Source: an uncultured Synechococcaceae cyanobacterium (GTDB lineage Bacteria > Cyanobacteriota > Cyanobacteriia > PCC-6307 > Cyanobiaceae). Taken from it: 43,203 nucleotides of DNA. Shown here one piece after another: positions 33,547-43,203 of the stretch. The notes under the pieces are model-generated. The model was not told the origin of the DNA, searched no databases, and saw nothing but the letters and a program-made list of their open reading frames with translations. The translations under genes were made by a program, and so were the position numbers. The stretch lies in the NCBI GenBank assembly GCA_902573335.1, contig CACGJI010000003.1, forward strand, positions 1-43,203, read 5' to 3'. Within the stretch, counting starts at the first letter, position 1, and every line of letters begins with the position of its first letter.

Positions 33547-34470
33547 ATGGAAACTAAAGATGGATTCTTAGTAATTAATAAAGATAAAGGATGTACCTCA
33601 CATGATTGTGTTAAGCAAATAAGGAAGTTACTAAATACAAAAAAAGTCGGTCACACAGGAACTCTTGACCCAGAAGTTATAGGAACTTTACCAATCGCGA
33701 TAGGCAGTGCAACAAGATTTATTCAATATCTTCCTCAGGGTAAAACTTATATAGGACAAATTAAATTAGGGTTCAGAACTAATACTGATGATATTCATGG
33801 GGAAATAATTAATCAAAAAAATTGGCCTGTAATCAGTGATGCAAAATTAGATCAATACTTAAATAGATTTAGAGGAATTATCAAACAAATTCCGCCGAAA
33901 GTATCTAGTGTTCACGTTAATGGTGAGAGAGCTTATAAAAAATCTTTAAGGAATGAAAATTTTGAATTACCACCAAGAAAAGTAAAAATAGAAGAGCTAA
34001 CTTTAATGAAATGGGACCAAATAAACGGAATCATAGAAATAAAAATAAAATGTTCAGCTGGCACCTATATAAGATCAATTGCAAGAGATTTAGGAGAAAT
34101 TCTTAATTCCGAAGGTTGCCTTCTACAACTTAAAAGAATTTCAGCTTGTGGATTTGATGAACAAAACTCGATAAAAATATCTGATATCGAAAGAGAAAAA
34201 AATGGGGGTAACTCAAAAAATTTTATTATTCCAACAATTTCTGCTCTTAATCACATTGCAACATATGTCTTAAGTAATGAAGAACAAATCAACTTTTGGC
34301 AAACTGGTAGAGCAATTAAGATTGATATTAATTACTTTATGAAAATCAAATCTTTTGATTATAAAAAACCCATAAAAGTAATAGATAAGAAACAAACACT
34401 ACTTGGGATAGGCTTCTTAAATAAAGATAAATCTAATATAAATCCAAAATTAGTCCTTAATGCTAAATAA
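33547..34470 (+). CDS. truB: tRNA pseudouridine synthase B
   Basis: [53 protein letters not shown]. Confidence 0.95.
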   Translation: METKDGFLVINKDKGCTSHDCVKQIRKLLNTKKVGHTGTLDPEVIGTLPIAIGSATRFIQYLPQGKTYIGQIKLGFRTNTDDIHGEIINQKNWPVISDAKLDQYLNRFRGIIKQIPPKVSSVHVNGERAYKKSLRNENFELPPRKVKIEELTLMKWDQINGIIEIKIKCSAGTYIRSIARDLGEILNSEGCLLQLKRISACGFDEQNSIKISDIEREKNGGNSKNFIIPTISALNHIATYVLSNEEQINFWQTGRAIKIDINYFMKIKSFDYKKPIKVIDKKQTLLGIGFLNKDKSNINPKLVLNAK

Positions 34471-34473
34471 CAT

Positions 34474-35748
34474 CTATAGATAATCTTTTCTAAAAGGTTT
34501 AATCTGCACACCCCTATAAAAATACTTTAATATTCTCCCAGCTTTTTGACCCCTAGACGCCAGATTTTTAGCACCCCATTGACTCATGCCTACTCCATGA
34601 CCTGATCCCTGTCCTAAAACTATCAAACCTTTTTTTATGGGAAATTTATTGTTAAATTCTTCCTCAAAAAATTTAAATCTCACAAAATTGCTGTTGAGGC
34701 CTAATCTTTTTCTTAAAACAATCCCAGACATTTGATCAAAACCTAAAGGTCCAATAAGTTTTACATTTTTTACCCTCCCTGTGCTAGTAATATCTAAAAT
34801 TTCTATATTTTTTAAACCTCCAATCTTAGGAAATAAATTTGTTAATTCATCACTTGAAAATTTTTTTTGCCATCTAAATTTCGGATTGTTTTTATCAAAA
34901 TCTTTCACACTAGATAAATATGGATATTTATTCTTCCATACATCTTCACTATTCTCTGTCATTCCACCAGAACTGCTATGAAACAAAGCATTTATTAATT
35001 TATTTTTATATGTCAAAACCAAAGATCTTGTACTTTTAACGGCTCTGATAGTTTTATAAGTTCTTGACTCCAATCCATTATAGACTTGATTTTTCTGGGT
35101 TGAATCTATGTCAAATAAATAATTTCCCTTTTGCTTTAAAGCATAAGTTCTAGAGGCTATTGCTTGTGCTTTTAATGCTTCAATAGGCCATTTTGTTGGC
35201 ATCTCTGAACCTACTACACTACTTAGGTACTTTTCTATTCCTAAAACATTTACTACCAATATTTCAGAATCAAGTACAAAGAGATTAATCTTACCAGAAA
35301 ATCTCTTCTGACCTACCCATATACCTCTTCCATCAGAAGATCTAACTTGAAATTGTTGATTACTTTTTAAGTCATATTTTTTTTGTTTATTTTTATCAAA
35401 ATATAAAATTTTTCTATTTTTCTCATTTTTCAAAGTTAAGCCTTTTATTTTTTTTCTTGAAAAAAATTTCCCTTCTATAGTTAAAGGAATTGATCTATCA
35501 GATCTGATCCTTAAATTATTATTTTTTGATATCAAAACTCTAATTATTGGCTCTCTAGATGCAAAAACACTGTCACTCTGAAATAAACAAAAAAATAAAA
35601 TACTAATCAGACAACATTTACTATAAATATTTTTAAATTTAAGTATCACTTTGTTTAAAAACAAATGCCTAATTTGCTTAAGTTTGACTAAAAGTCTAGA
35701 TTTAATCCAGATATAAAAATAAAAATATAATAAATAAGTGAATATCAC
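34474..35748 (-). CDS. SpoIID/LytB domain protein (annotated start overlaps rnz; a GTG at about 35649 with a signal peptide is a plausible real start)
   Basis: SpoIID motifs: LNVLGIEKYLSSVVGSEMPTKWPIEALKAQAIASRTYAL, GQGSGHGVGMSQWGAKNLA. Confidence 0.85.
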   Translation of the reverse strand: MIFTYLLYFYFYIWIKSRLLVKLKQIRHLFLNKVILKFKNIYSKCCLISILFFCLFQSDSVFASREPIIRVLISKNNNLRIRSDRSIPLTIEGKFFSRKKIKGLTLKNEKNRKILYFDKNKQKKYDLKSNQQFQVRSSDGRGIWVGQKRFSGKINLFVLDSEILVVNVLGIEKYLSSVVGSEMPTKWPIEALKAQAIASRTYALKQKGNYLFDIDSTQKNQVYNGLESRTYKTIRAVKSTRSLVLTYKNKLINALFHSSSGGMTENSEDVWKNKYPYLSSVKDFDKNNPKFRWQKKFSSDELTNLFPKIGGLKNIEILDITSTGRVKNVKLIGPLGFDQMSGIVLRKRLGLNSNFVRFKFFEEEFNNKFPIKKGLIVLGQGSGHGVGMSQWGAKNLASRGQKAGRILKYFYRGVQIKPFRKDYL

Positions 35749-36676
35749 CTTCTTAGGAACAAGCTCAGGAGTCCCATCTTTAACGAGAAATGTTTCTGCC
35801 CTAGCACTTAAATTATCACAGTCATCAGAAGTTTGGCTTTTTGATTGTGGAGAGGGAACTCAACATCAAATAATGAAAAGCAATATTAAATCTTCACAAA
35901 TCAAGAAAATATTTATTACGCATATGCATGGAGATCATATTTATGGTTTGCCTGGACTTCTGGCTACCTTAGGCTTATCAGGTAATAGTAAGGGAATTGA
36001 AATTTATGGTCCTTCAGAGTTGCGAAGTTTTATAAATTCTGCACTTAAAAGCAGTTTTTGCAAATTGTCGTTCCCATTACATTTTGTGGAAGTTGAAAAT
36101 TTTGCCTCAAAAAATAAAATTATATTTGAAAACGACAAAATAAAAGTAAATTGCGCCTGCCTTAAACATAAAATACCTGCTTATGGTTATCGAGTGAGTG
36201 AAAAAGATAAGCCAGGCATATTTGATATCAAAAAAGCAGAGTCACTAAAAATAGCCCCTGGACCAATTTATTCAGAACTGCAAAAAGGTAAAAAAGTCGA
36301 ATTGGCGGATGGTAGGAAATTAGATGGGAAAGAATTCTGTGGACCTCCTAGAAAGGGTGAAAGTTTTGTTTATTGCACTGATACAGTCTTTAGCGAATCA
36401 GCTGTTTCACTATCAAAAAATGCCGATTTACTCGTACATGAATCGACTTTTTCGAAGGAGGATGAAAGCATGGCCTACGAAAAATTACATTCCACAACAA
36501 TCATGGCTGCCAAAACAGCATTATTATCTAATACAAAAAAATTAATTATTACTCATTTAAGTCCAAGATATACCAATAAAAATGCAATTACGCCAAGTGA
36601 TTTGCTTAAAGAGGCTCAAAAAGTTTTTCCAAATACACAGCTTGCAAAAGATTTTCTAACGGCAGAAATAAAATAA
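35738..36676 (+). CDS. rnz: Ribonuclease Z (GTG start)
   Basis: ITFLGTSSGVPS, ITHMHGDHIYGLPGLL, TDTVFSE, THLSPRY metallo-beta-lactamase motifs. Confidence 0.95.
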   Translation: MNITFLGTSSGVPSLTRNVSALALKLSQSSEVWLFDCGEGTQHQIMKSNIKSSQIKKIFITHMHGDHIYGLPGLLATLGLSGNSKGIEIYGPSELRSFINSALKSSFCKLSFPLHFVEVENFASKNKIIFENDKIKVNCACLKHKIPAYGYRVSEKDKPGIFDIKKAESLKIAPGPIYSELQKGKKVELADGRKLDGKEFCGPPRKGESFVYCTDTVFSESAVSLSKNADLLVHESTFSKEDESMAYEKLHSTTIMAAKTALLSNTKKLIITHLSPRYTNKNAITPSDLLKEAQKVFPNTQLAKDFLTAEIK

Positions 36677-36708
36677 ACTGCAACAGTTCGTGAGAAGAAG
36701 AGTCGTAA

Positions 36709-37311
36709 ATGACCAACCCATGGAATAATAGTCTTAGGTTTTCTATATTGATGTTGATCGAAATGGTTTCTATGTTTTCATCACTACATAAGTCTTTTAA
36801 AAGACTATTAATTTTTCTTCCTTTAATTATTGGTTTACTTACTAATCCAATCTCTGCAAACGCTCTCTATCCTAGCGATCCCTCATCAGTTGACGTACTA
36901 AAAGATGATCTCCACGGTGCTGACCTTCATAATACTGAATATGTTAAATATGATTTATCTAATCAAGATTTAGGAGAAGCTAATCTTCAAGGCGCATATA
37001 TGAGCGTAACAACTGCCAAAAACTCTAGTTTCAAGGGAGCCAATATGACGGACCTCATCGCATATGCAACACGCTTTGATAATGCTGATTTTACAGATGC
37101 AAATCTTACCAATGGTGAGCTAATGAAAAGTGTTTTTGATGGAGCAATTATTGATGGAGCAGACTTTACTGATGCAAATCTTGATCTATCTCAGAGAAAA
37201 TCATTATGTGAAAGAGCTATTGGAACTAACTCACAAACTGGAGTTAATACAATTGATAGTCTTGAATGCACTGGCTTAAAAGGTTACATGCCTCCCAAGC
37301 CAAAAGCATAA
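36709..37311 (+). CDS. Pentapeptide repeat protein with N-terminal signal/TM segment (probably lumenal)
   Basis: A(D/N)L/F repeats: LHGADLHNTEYVKYDLSNQDLGEANLQGAYMS...FDNADFTDANLTNGEL; hydrophobic N-terminus. Confidence 0.8.
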   Translation: MTNPWNNSLRFSILMLIEMVSMFSSLHKSFKRLLIFLPLIIGLLTNPISANALYPSDPSSVDVLKDDLHGADLHNTEYVKYDLSNQDLGEANLQGAYMSVTTAKNSSFKGANMTDLIAYATRFDNADFTDANLTNGELMKSVFDGAIIDGADFTDANLDLSQRKSLCERAIGTNSQTGVNTIDSLECTGLKGYMPPKPKA

Positions 37312-37320
37312 TATTTAAAA

Positions 37321-37689
37321 CTAACTAACTTCAGAAGGGAAGATATTACCAGGCTCTTTTGAGTCTGGTTTTTTGCTGTACCACCATTCTTGTATATCAG
37401 AAGAAAATTTCTTTGAAAAGAGAGTTATAACTGTCTCAACAGGTTTTGATCCAGGCTCCAAAATCTTTACTGAGTAAGATGGGCATTTTCTTGAAGCCAT
37501 ATCAGCAACGAACCTAGACCCTATTCTTCTCCAACTAGGCTCCTTACTTCTCCAAGCAAGCCTTGAGCAGGGCCATGGTAACTCTTCCCTATCGTAAAGT
37601 CTGCAGCATGGTCCTATTACCTTATAACTGTACTGACCTCCATAACTTGATTGGACACTGCCAGTTTTGAAAAATTCAAATTTATTCAT
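37321..37689 (-). CDS. Conserved hypothetical protein
   Basis: 122 aa ORF, Cys- and Trp-rich (GPCCRLYDREELPWPCSRLAWRSKEPSWRRIG), compatible with a picocyanobacterial conserved hypothetical. Confidence 0.65.
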   Translation of the reverse strand: MNKFEFFKTGSVQSSYGGQYSYKVIGPCCRLYDREELPWPCSRLAWRSKEPSWRRIGSRFVADMASRKCPSYSVKILEPGSKPVETVITLFSKKFSSDIQEWWYSKKPDSKEPGNIFPSEVS

Positions 37690-37693
37690 TTAC

Positions 37694-37721
37694 AAAAAAA
37701 GCCACCTTCATAGAGGGTGGC
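37694..37721 (-). terminator. Rho-independent terminator downstream of petF
   Basis: Minus strand GCCACC-ctctatgaa-GGTGGC followed by TTTTTTT. Confidence 0.75.
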
Positions 37722-37766
37722 AGAGAAATAATAAATAATCAACTTAGAAAAGTTAATTTTTTATAA

Positions 37767-38066
37767 TTAGTACAATTCTTCCTCGGCATGAGTTGTAATT
37801 GTTACGTCAGAGGTTGGATAAGCAACACATGTAAGAACAAAACCAGCTTCTAATTGGTCATCATCCAAGAAACTTTGATCTGATTGATCAACACTACCTG
37901 AAGTAACTTTTCCAGCACATGTAGAACATGCTCCAGCTCTACAGGAATAAGGAAGATCGATACCTTGTTCTTCAGCCGCGTCAAGGATGTACTGGTCATC
38001 AGGTACCTCAATAGTTGAATTGAGACCTTCACCTTCGCTGATGAGTGTAACTTTGTAAGAAGCCAT
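37767..38066 (-). CDS. petF: Plant-type [2Fe-2S] ferredoxin
   Basis: [17 protein letters not shown]...[13 protein letters not shown]. Confidence 0.97.
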   Translation of the reverse strand: MASYKVTLISEGEGLNSTIEVPDDQYILDAAEEQGIDLPYSCRAGACSTCAGKVTSGSVDQSDQSFLDDDQLEAGFVLTCVAYPTSDVTITTHAEEELY

Positions 38067-38200
38067 TTAAATAAAAAATTGTTGGTAATTAATACCTATC
38101 AATTACATTTTTAACATCGATTAGGTCGATATGTGAGATTTTGAAGTAAAAAATGACACAATAAAATGTATGAAAGAGTATCTATAAGAAAAACTTATAC

Positions 38201-39112
38201 TTAGGTTGGATCTCTGGTTTTTTGAGCAGAAATGCATGCCCAATCTTTTCTAGTTGATACATCCAATAATTTCAAGTCATTCTGAATTATTATTTTTATA
38301 ATTTCGTCTTTTTGTGAATTCAGAATTCCACTGAAAATAACTTCGCCATTGTTTCTCAAACACTTGTAAATATTGGGAATCATTTCTTTTATTACTTCAG
38401 CAAGAATATTACATAAAACAAAATCAAATTGTTTGAGTTGATTTTTTAAAATCACCTCATTAAAAGATCCCAAATATGTATTTAAGTTATTTAAATTACC
38501 GAAATTTAGTTGAAAATTAGAGTTAGTTGAATTTATAGCTAAATAATCATTATCCACTGCACACACCTCTTTAGCACCAAGTAATCTTGCGGCGACACTC
38601 AAAATCCCGCTACCACTACCAATATCTAATACCTTTTTATCAGCAAATAAAATATTCTCCATTTTTTCCAGGCAAAGATAAGTTGAAGGATGACTCCCTG
38701 TACCAAAGGCTGCTCCAGGATCAATTTTTATGATTTGTTTATCTTTAAATTTTTCATTTAGATTTATCCAACAAGGCAGTATTAAAAAATGATTTCCTAC
38801 TAATTCAGGCGCCCAAAATTTCTTCCAGCTTGTTAACCAATCCTCCTCTTTAATAATACTCCAGTCAAAAAATTGATTCTCAAGGACATTAATGTTTAGA
38901 AGTTTGCTTATTATTTTTTCAAAACTACTTCTAGAACTCTTGCCCCAATTATCGATTGGAAGCCATATATTCACTTCTTTTTTATTTTCATTTTTATTTA
39001 AATATTCAAATGAAAAACTAAATATTTCCAGATCATTTAATTTCCAAATAATAATTTCTTCAGAATCACTTTCTATCAGGAAAGTTAGTTTATACCAATC
39101 TTTGGTTTCCAT
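38201..39112 (-). CDS. prmA: Ribosomal protein L11 methyltransferase
   Basis: [51 protein letters not shown]. Confidence 0.94.
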   Translation of the reverse strand: METKDWYKLTFLIESDSEEIIIWKLNDLEIFSFSFEYLNKNENKKEVNIWLPIDNWGKSSRSSFEKIISKLLNINVLENQFFDWSIIKEEDWLTSWKKFWAPELVGNHFLILPCWINLNEKFKDKQIIKIDPGAAFGTGSHPSTYLCLEKMENILFADKKVLDIGSGSGILSVAARLLGAKEVCAVDNDYLAINSTNSNFQLNFGNLNNLNTYLGSFNEVILKNQLKQFDFVLCNILAEVIKEMIPNIYKCLRNNGEVIFSGILNSQKDEIIKIIIQNDLKLLDVSTRKDWACISAQKTRDPT

Positions 39113-39131
39113 ATAATTAGGACAAGCCTCT

Positions 39132-40718
39132 TCACAAAGTAACTGGATTAGCGTTGGTAATCCCGTCTACTTCAATAATGGTATCAAGCAACTTATTAGG
39201 TATTGGATCATCGATACTTAGCACCATAACAGCTTCCCCTCTAACAATTTTGCGTCCAACTTGCATTGAGGCAATATTTACATTGTTGCTTCCTAATAAA
39301 GACCCCAGCTTGCCAATAATGCCTGGCATATCTCTGTGCCTAGTAACCAACATATATCTGCTTGGCGATACATTAACTGGGTATTGATCAATACTAATAA
39401 TTCTTAATTCCCCATCAGCAAAAATGCTTCCTGCTACGCTATGGTCGCCATTATCTCCATAAGTGGTCAACTGAAGCGACCCACTAGCAAATTCAGGCCT
39501 TGCTTCATCTTTATTCTCGACTATTGAAATACCTCTAGAATCTGCTTCTAGAGAAGCATTCACATAATTAATCCTATCTCCCAAAGCTTTACTTAGAAGG
39601 CCTTTTAGACTAGCTATTATTAATGGCTGGGAAGGATGTTGAACAAATTCACCTTGAAGCTTTACTTCTAGTTTCTGTATCTGTCCACCCGAAAGCTGGC
39701 TTATAAGCAGACCCATTGTTTCAGCCAACTGCAAATGAGGTTTTAGACTATCCATGATATCAGGGCTCAAACCTGGGATATTTACTGCAGTTCTAGCAGA
39801 TAAACCAAGCAAGACATCTCTTATTTGTTCTGCAACATCAACAGCTACATTTTCTTGTGCTTCCCGAGTAGATGCTCCTAAGTGAGGGGTAAGAATAAGA
39901 TTCTTTTCAACCTTCAAAAGTGATGAATTAGATTCCAACGGTTCTTTTGAAAAGACATCTATTGCAGCACCTGCAATCAATGATTTATTTAAAGCTTCTG
40001 CTAATGCCTCTTCGTCAATTAAGCCTCCTCGAGCACAATTAATTAATTTTGCGCTACTTTTCATACTTTTAAGGACATCTATATTTACCAAATTCTCTGT
40101 CTCTGGTGTGCGAGGCAAATGCAAAGTTACATAATCGGATTGTTTGAATAATTCCTCTAATTCAGATAGTTTAACTTGTATTTGTTGAGCTCTTTCAATT
40201 GAGACAAAGGGATCATATCCGTAAACTTCCATTCCCAATGCATTAGCAACTTTCGCTACATGAGCACCAATTTTTCCTAAACCAACTACACCTAATTTTT
40301 TCTTGTAAAGCTCATTCCCAACAAATTTCTTTCTCTCCCATTTACCTAGCAACGTACTACTATTAGCAACTGGAATATGTCTAGATAAGGCCAACATCAT
40401 AGCTATAGTATGCTCAGCAGCAGCTATCGTGTTACCCCCTGGAGAATTAACTACAAGAACTCCTTTTTGCGTAGCAGCCTTAACATCTACATTGTCGACT
40501 CCAACTCCTGCTCTTCCGATAATTCTCAGTTTACTTGAAGAGTTAATAATTTCTTCAGTTACTTGAGTACCAGAGCGAATCATTAAAGCATCATAATCTC
40601 CAATAATGGAAGCCAACTCAGATTCTGAGATTCCTATCTTCTGATCAACCTGAGCAACTTGTGAAAGAATATCGATTCCTGTTTGATCAATTGGATCTGT
40701 AATGAGAACTTTTGTCAT
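39132..40718 (-). CDS. serA: D-3-phosphoglycerate dehydrogenase
   Basis: [46 protein letters not shown]-terminal ACT domain ([19 protein letters not shown]). Confidence 0.97.
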   Translation of the reverse strand: MTKVLITDPIDQTGIDILSQVAQVDQKIGISESELASIIGDYDALMIRSGTQVTEEIINSSSKLRIIGRAGVGVDNVDVKAATQKGVLVVNSPGGNTIAAAEHTIAMMLALSRHIPVANSSTLLGKWERKKFVGNELYKKKLGVVGLGKIGAHVAKVANALGMEVYGYDPFVSIERAQQIQVKLSELEELFKQSDYVTLHLPRTPETENLVNIDVLKSMKSSAKLINCARGGLIDEEALAEALNKSLIAGAAIDVFSKEPLESNSSLLKVEKNLILTPHLGASTREAQENVAVDVAEQIRDVLLGLSARTAVNIPGLSPDIMDSLKPHLQLAETMGLLISQLSGGQIQKLEVKLQGEFVQHPSQPLIIASLKGLLSKALGDRINYVNASLEADSRGISIVENKDEARPEFASGSLQLTTYGDNGDHSVAGSIFADGELRIISIDQYPVNVSPSRYMLVTRHRDMPGIIGKLGSLLGSNNVNIASMQVGRKIVRGEAVMVLSIDDPIPNKLLDTIIEVDGITNANPVTL

Positions 40719-40817
40719 TTAAGATTGGTTCTTTAATCTTTTACTTTAACTTAATCTATAGTGTATGTATCTTATTTTATTAATTTGAATAACACACAAA
40801 CAGTTGAGGATTGAAAT

Positions 40818-41384
40818 TTGACAAAAAGTATTGTGATATTTGAAGACCTCGATAAATGTTTCCAGCTATTTGATGTTTTCCAAGAAAAATCAGTAATGCT
40901 CTCTGAAGCTATTTTGATCCCACCAATAAGTGAAAAAATAACATCAGAAGAAACCGAATTACTAAATGCAAAAGCAAATATTTTATTCAAATCTCAAAAT
41001 TTTGAGGATATTAGAATTTTAAATCCTAAACTTGATAGAAAGATTAGACAAAAAAATATGAGTAGATGGCTAATGCCATTTGGTTTTATAGCTGGAATAG
41101 CTTTTTCTAATATGACAAATTTATCTACCTTCAGCATTCTTGGTTTGAATAACATCGGTGAATCATTAATTGGAGGTCTCTTAGGAATGGGTTCAGGTTA
41201 TTTAGGAAGCATTGTTTCTTCTGCAAGTATCAACATCAATAGAAATAAAGAGTTGAGATCAATTATTAATTTTAATAAAGAGGGTAAATGGCTTGTTCTA
41301 CTTGAAAATCAAATTGGAGCTGAATTACCATGGGCTTTGATAAAACAATCAGAAGCAAAAGATGTAATTTTTTTAGAAGGCTAA
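40818..41384 (+). CDS. Hypothetical protein with central hydrophobic segments (TTG start)
   Basis: 188 aa ORF, coupled to the downstream S4 protein; hydrophobic Gly-rich stretch GESLIGGLLGMGSGYLGSIVSS. Confidence 0.65.
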   Translation: MTKSIVIFEDLDKCFQLFDVFQEKSVMLSEAILIPPISEKITSEETELLNAKANILFKSQNFEDIRILNPKLDRKIRQKNMSRWLMPFGFIAGIAFSNMTNLSTFSILGLNNIGESLIGGLLGMGSGYLGSIVSSASININRNKELRSIINFNKEGKWLVLLENQIGAELPWALIKQSEAKDVIFLEG

Positions 41385-42176
41385 ATGATTGACTTAAAAG
41401 AAATCTTAATAAATTCAAACTACAAAAAAGAAACTGAGGAATTAATAAATATTGCTAACTTAGCTTACAAACACTGGGAAACTTATTGGACTGGGTTTAA
41501 ATCAACTTATGTTTGCGAAGAGATTTTAAAAGATTTTGAAAATTTAAGTGATTTCAAATTTTTTATTTATGGAGGATTCTCCTCTTCTCAAAGATCTAGG
41601 ATAGCTTGCTTTAGAGGAGATAATATTCCTGAAGAGGATGTGCTAATAAGTAATTTTCCAGCTCAAGGAATAAAAATTAATGGAAATTTTTTATTTGATA
41701 ATGCTACACAAGACGACTTTAGATCCCTCTTACTTGAAAATGGGGTTAATCAAATAAAAGTTGGAGATATATGGACTATTGGCGATAGGGGAGCACAAGG
41801 GATAATTGATAATTCAGATATTAAGCATCTAGATGAAAAGATTTTTTATTTGAGAGACGTAAAAGTAAAAGTTAATGTAGTAGGTATAGATGAATTACAA
41901 ATACCTTCTGGAAGATCAAAAAAACTTGTCAATACAGTAGAAGCTTCAACGAGATTAGATGCTATAGCTTCAGCTGGGTTTAGGGTATCACGAACCAAAA
42001 TCATTGAAAGGATAGAAAATGGAATGCTCAGATTAAATGGAAGCAAAGTTAATAAGCCAACTATTAATCTAAAAATTGGCGACAAACTAGAACTTGAAAA
42101 TAAAGGATTTATCGAAATTCTAAATTTAGAAATAACCAAAAGAGAAAGATGGAAAGTAAAATTACTTAGAAAATGA
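41385..42176 (+). CDS. S4 domain RNA-binding protein (YlmH-like / photosystem II S4 domain type)
   Basis: C-terminal S4 domain TRLDAIASAGFRVSRTKIIERIENGMLRLNGSKVNKPTINLKIGDKLEL. Confidence 0.85.
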   Translation: MIDLKEILINSNYKKETEELINIANLAYKHWETYWTGFKSTYVCEEILKDFENLSDFKFFIYGGFSSSQRSRIACFRGDNIPEEDVLISNFPAQGIKINGNFLFDNATQDDFRSLLLENGVNQIKVGDIWTIGDRGAQGIIDNSDIKHLDEKIFYLRDVKVKVNVVGIDELQIPSGRSKKLVNTVEASTRLDAIASAGFRVSRTKIIERIENGMLRLNGSKVNKPTINLKIGDKLELENKGFIEILNLEITKRERWKVKLLRK

Positions 42177-42225
42177 AACGCAACCTGCTATTTTCTTATA
42201 AGGGGGATTAAAAATTCTTCAGTTT

Positions 42226-42297
42226 GGGCGATTAGCTCAGTGGTAGAGCACTACCTCGACACGGTAGTGGCCACTGGTTCGAATCCAGTATCGCCCA
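42226..42297 (+). tRNA. tRNA-Val (GAC), with C at position 33
   Basis: GGGCGATTAGCTCAGTGGTAGAGCACTACCTCGACACGGTAGTGGCCACTGGTTCGAATCCAGTATCGCCCA; acceptor, D, anticodon and T stems all pair; loop TCGACAC. Confidence 0.93.
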
Positions 42298-42352
42298 TTA
42301 AAACTTTTGACAACCCAGGTTATATCCACAGAAAATAATTTCATTTTTTAGA

Positions 42353-42982
42353 TTGTTAATAAAGATGAAACTTAATCAAATAATTAATCTACATAAGGGT
42401 CTCACTGCATTTGTAGTTATAGGTCTTATGATTTTTTTTGATAATTTTACGATAGCTCCCTACGTTTATTTAGCTCTGCATGGTACTTATGGATTACTTT
42501 GGCTTCTAAAAGAAAAGATTTTCCCAGATCCTTATTTTAAAGAAAAAATCAATTTTTTTACTTCAGTTACTGGTTTTATTTTCCTTGGAAGTTACTGGGT
42601 AGCTCCCTTCATTCTTATCTCATCTCAGAAATCTGTTCCAAATATCGTAATAGCCTCATCTGTATCTATAAATATAATTGGTGTGTTTCTACACTTTGCT
42701 AGTGATGCCCAAAAATATTTTTCTCTTAAATTAAAAAAAGATTTAATTAAAGAAGGATTTTTCAAAAATATAAGGAATACAAATTATTTAGGAGAAATAC
42801 TAATTTATCTATCATTCGCCATACTTTCAATGAGTTTCATTCCATTAGTAATTCTTGCAATATTTTTCTTTATAGTTTTTCTACCAAGAATGATAAAAAA
42901 AGATAAATCGCTCTCAAAATATGATTCATTCGGAGAATACAAAAAGAACAGTGGTCTTATATTGCCTAAATTAAATGTCTGA
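42353..42982 (+). CDS. Membrane protein, possibly DUF1295/isoprenylcysteine methyltransferase-like (start may be ATG at 42365)
   Basis: About 5-6 TM segments; C-terminal FFKNIRNTNYLGEILIYLSFAILS...FLPRMIKKDKSLSKYDSFGEYKKNSGLILP resembles the steroid reductase/ICMT C-terminal pattern. Confidence 0.6.
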   Translation: MLIKMKLNQIINLHKGLTAFVVIGLMIFFDNFTIAPYVYLALHGTYGLLWLLKEKIFPDPYFKEKINFFTSVTGFIFLGSYWVAPFILISSQKSVPNIVIASSVSINIIGVFLHFASDAQKYFSLKLKKDLIKEGFFKNIRNTNYLGEILIYLSFAILSMSFIPLVILAIFFFIVFLPRMIKKDKSLSKYDSFGEYKKNSGLILPKLNV

Positions 42983-43203
42983 TAACAACTTACCCAGTTG
43001 GAGGCAAGATTTAAAATCTGCTAGAAAAAAAGAGGGCAAATCACCCTCTAATAGATGGATACAGCTTGCAACAGTCAGCGAAGAAAATAATCCAAGATTA
43101 AGAACAGTTGTTTTCAGAGGATGGCATAAAGTTAGTTCAATGATTATTTTTACAGATAGAAGAAGTGAAAAAATTGGGCATTTAAAATCTAACCCTAATG
43201 CAG
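42975..43203 (+). CDS. Pyridoxamine 5'-phosphate oxidase-like flavoprotein (partial, runs off window)
   Basis: MSDNNLPSWRQDLKSARKKEGKSPSNRWIQLATVSEENNPRLRTVVFRGWHKVSSMIIFTDRRSEKIGHLKSNPNA; read from sequence, not in the ORF list. Confidence 0.75.
   Translation, partial: MSDNNLPSWRQDLKSARKKEGKSPSNRWIQLATVSEENNPRLRTVVFRGWHKVSSMIIFTDRRSEKIGHLKSNPNA

Noticed and set aside
42318-42336. DnaA-box-like TTATATCCACA after tRNA-Val
   Set aside because: Single imperfect match to TTATCCACA and no cluster of boxes; no evidence of an origin.
1-43203. CRISPR array, transposon, prophage, restriction-modification or toxin-antitoxin system
   Set aside because: No regularly spaced repeats, transposase, integrase, phage or RM/TA-like proteins seen by reading the ORFs; the gene content is essentially core metabolism.

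Overview
AT-rich window of a streamlined picocyanobacterial chromosome, most likely high-light Prochlorococcus. This rests on gene content and order, base composition, an hli gene, and kaiB/kaiC with no kaiA beside rplU-rpmA. It is mostly densely packed core genes, often overlapping by a few nt: panB (partial), a HemW-like radical SAM protein, PIN/TRAM, clpR-clpP3, ilvC, cobD, hli, HU, glgX, a GPH/MelB-type sugar symporter, a MlaE-like permease, plsY, pyrF, tyrS, a GIY-YIG-like protein, pepA, a secreted msrA, bamA-lpxC-fabZ-lpxA-lpxB, purC, purD, an NblS/Hik33-like kinase, kaiC-kaiB, rplU-rpmA, truB, SpoIID-like, rnz, petF, prmA, serA, an S4-domain protein, tRNA-Gly(UCC) and tRNA-Val(GAC). I saw no mobile element, CRISPR array or obvious defence island. 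The points most worth a second look are: a tRNA-Val whose anticodon loop reads TCGACAC, giving C instead of the near-invariant U33; a long HU-glgX intergenic region with hairpins and a tandem CAAAGGGGGG element; an uncharacterised GIY-YIG-like protein; a GlcH-like sugar transporter next to glgX; and a cluster of small hypothetical membrane/secreted proteins after hli. I do not see a clear, previously undescribed multi-gene system.
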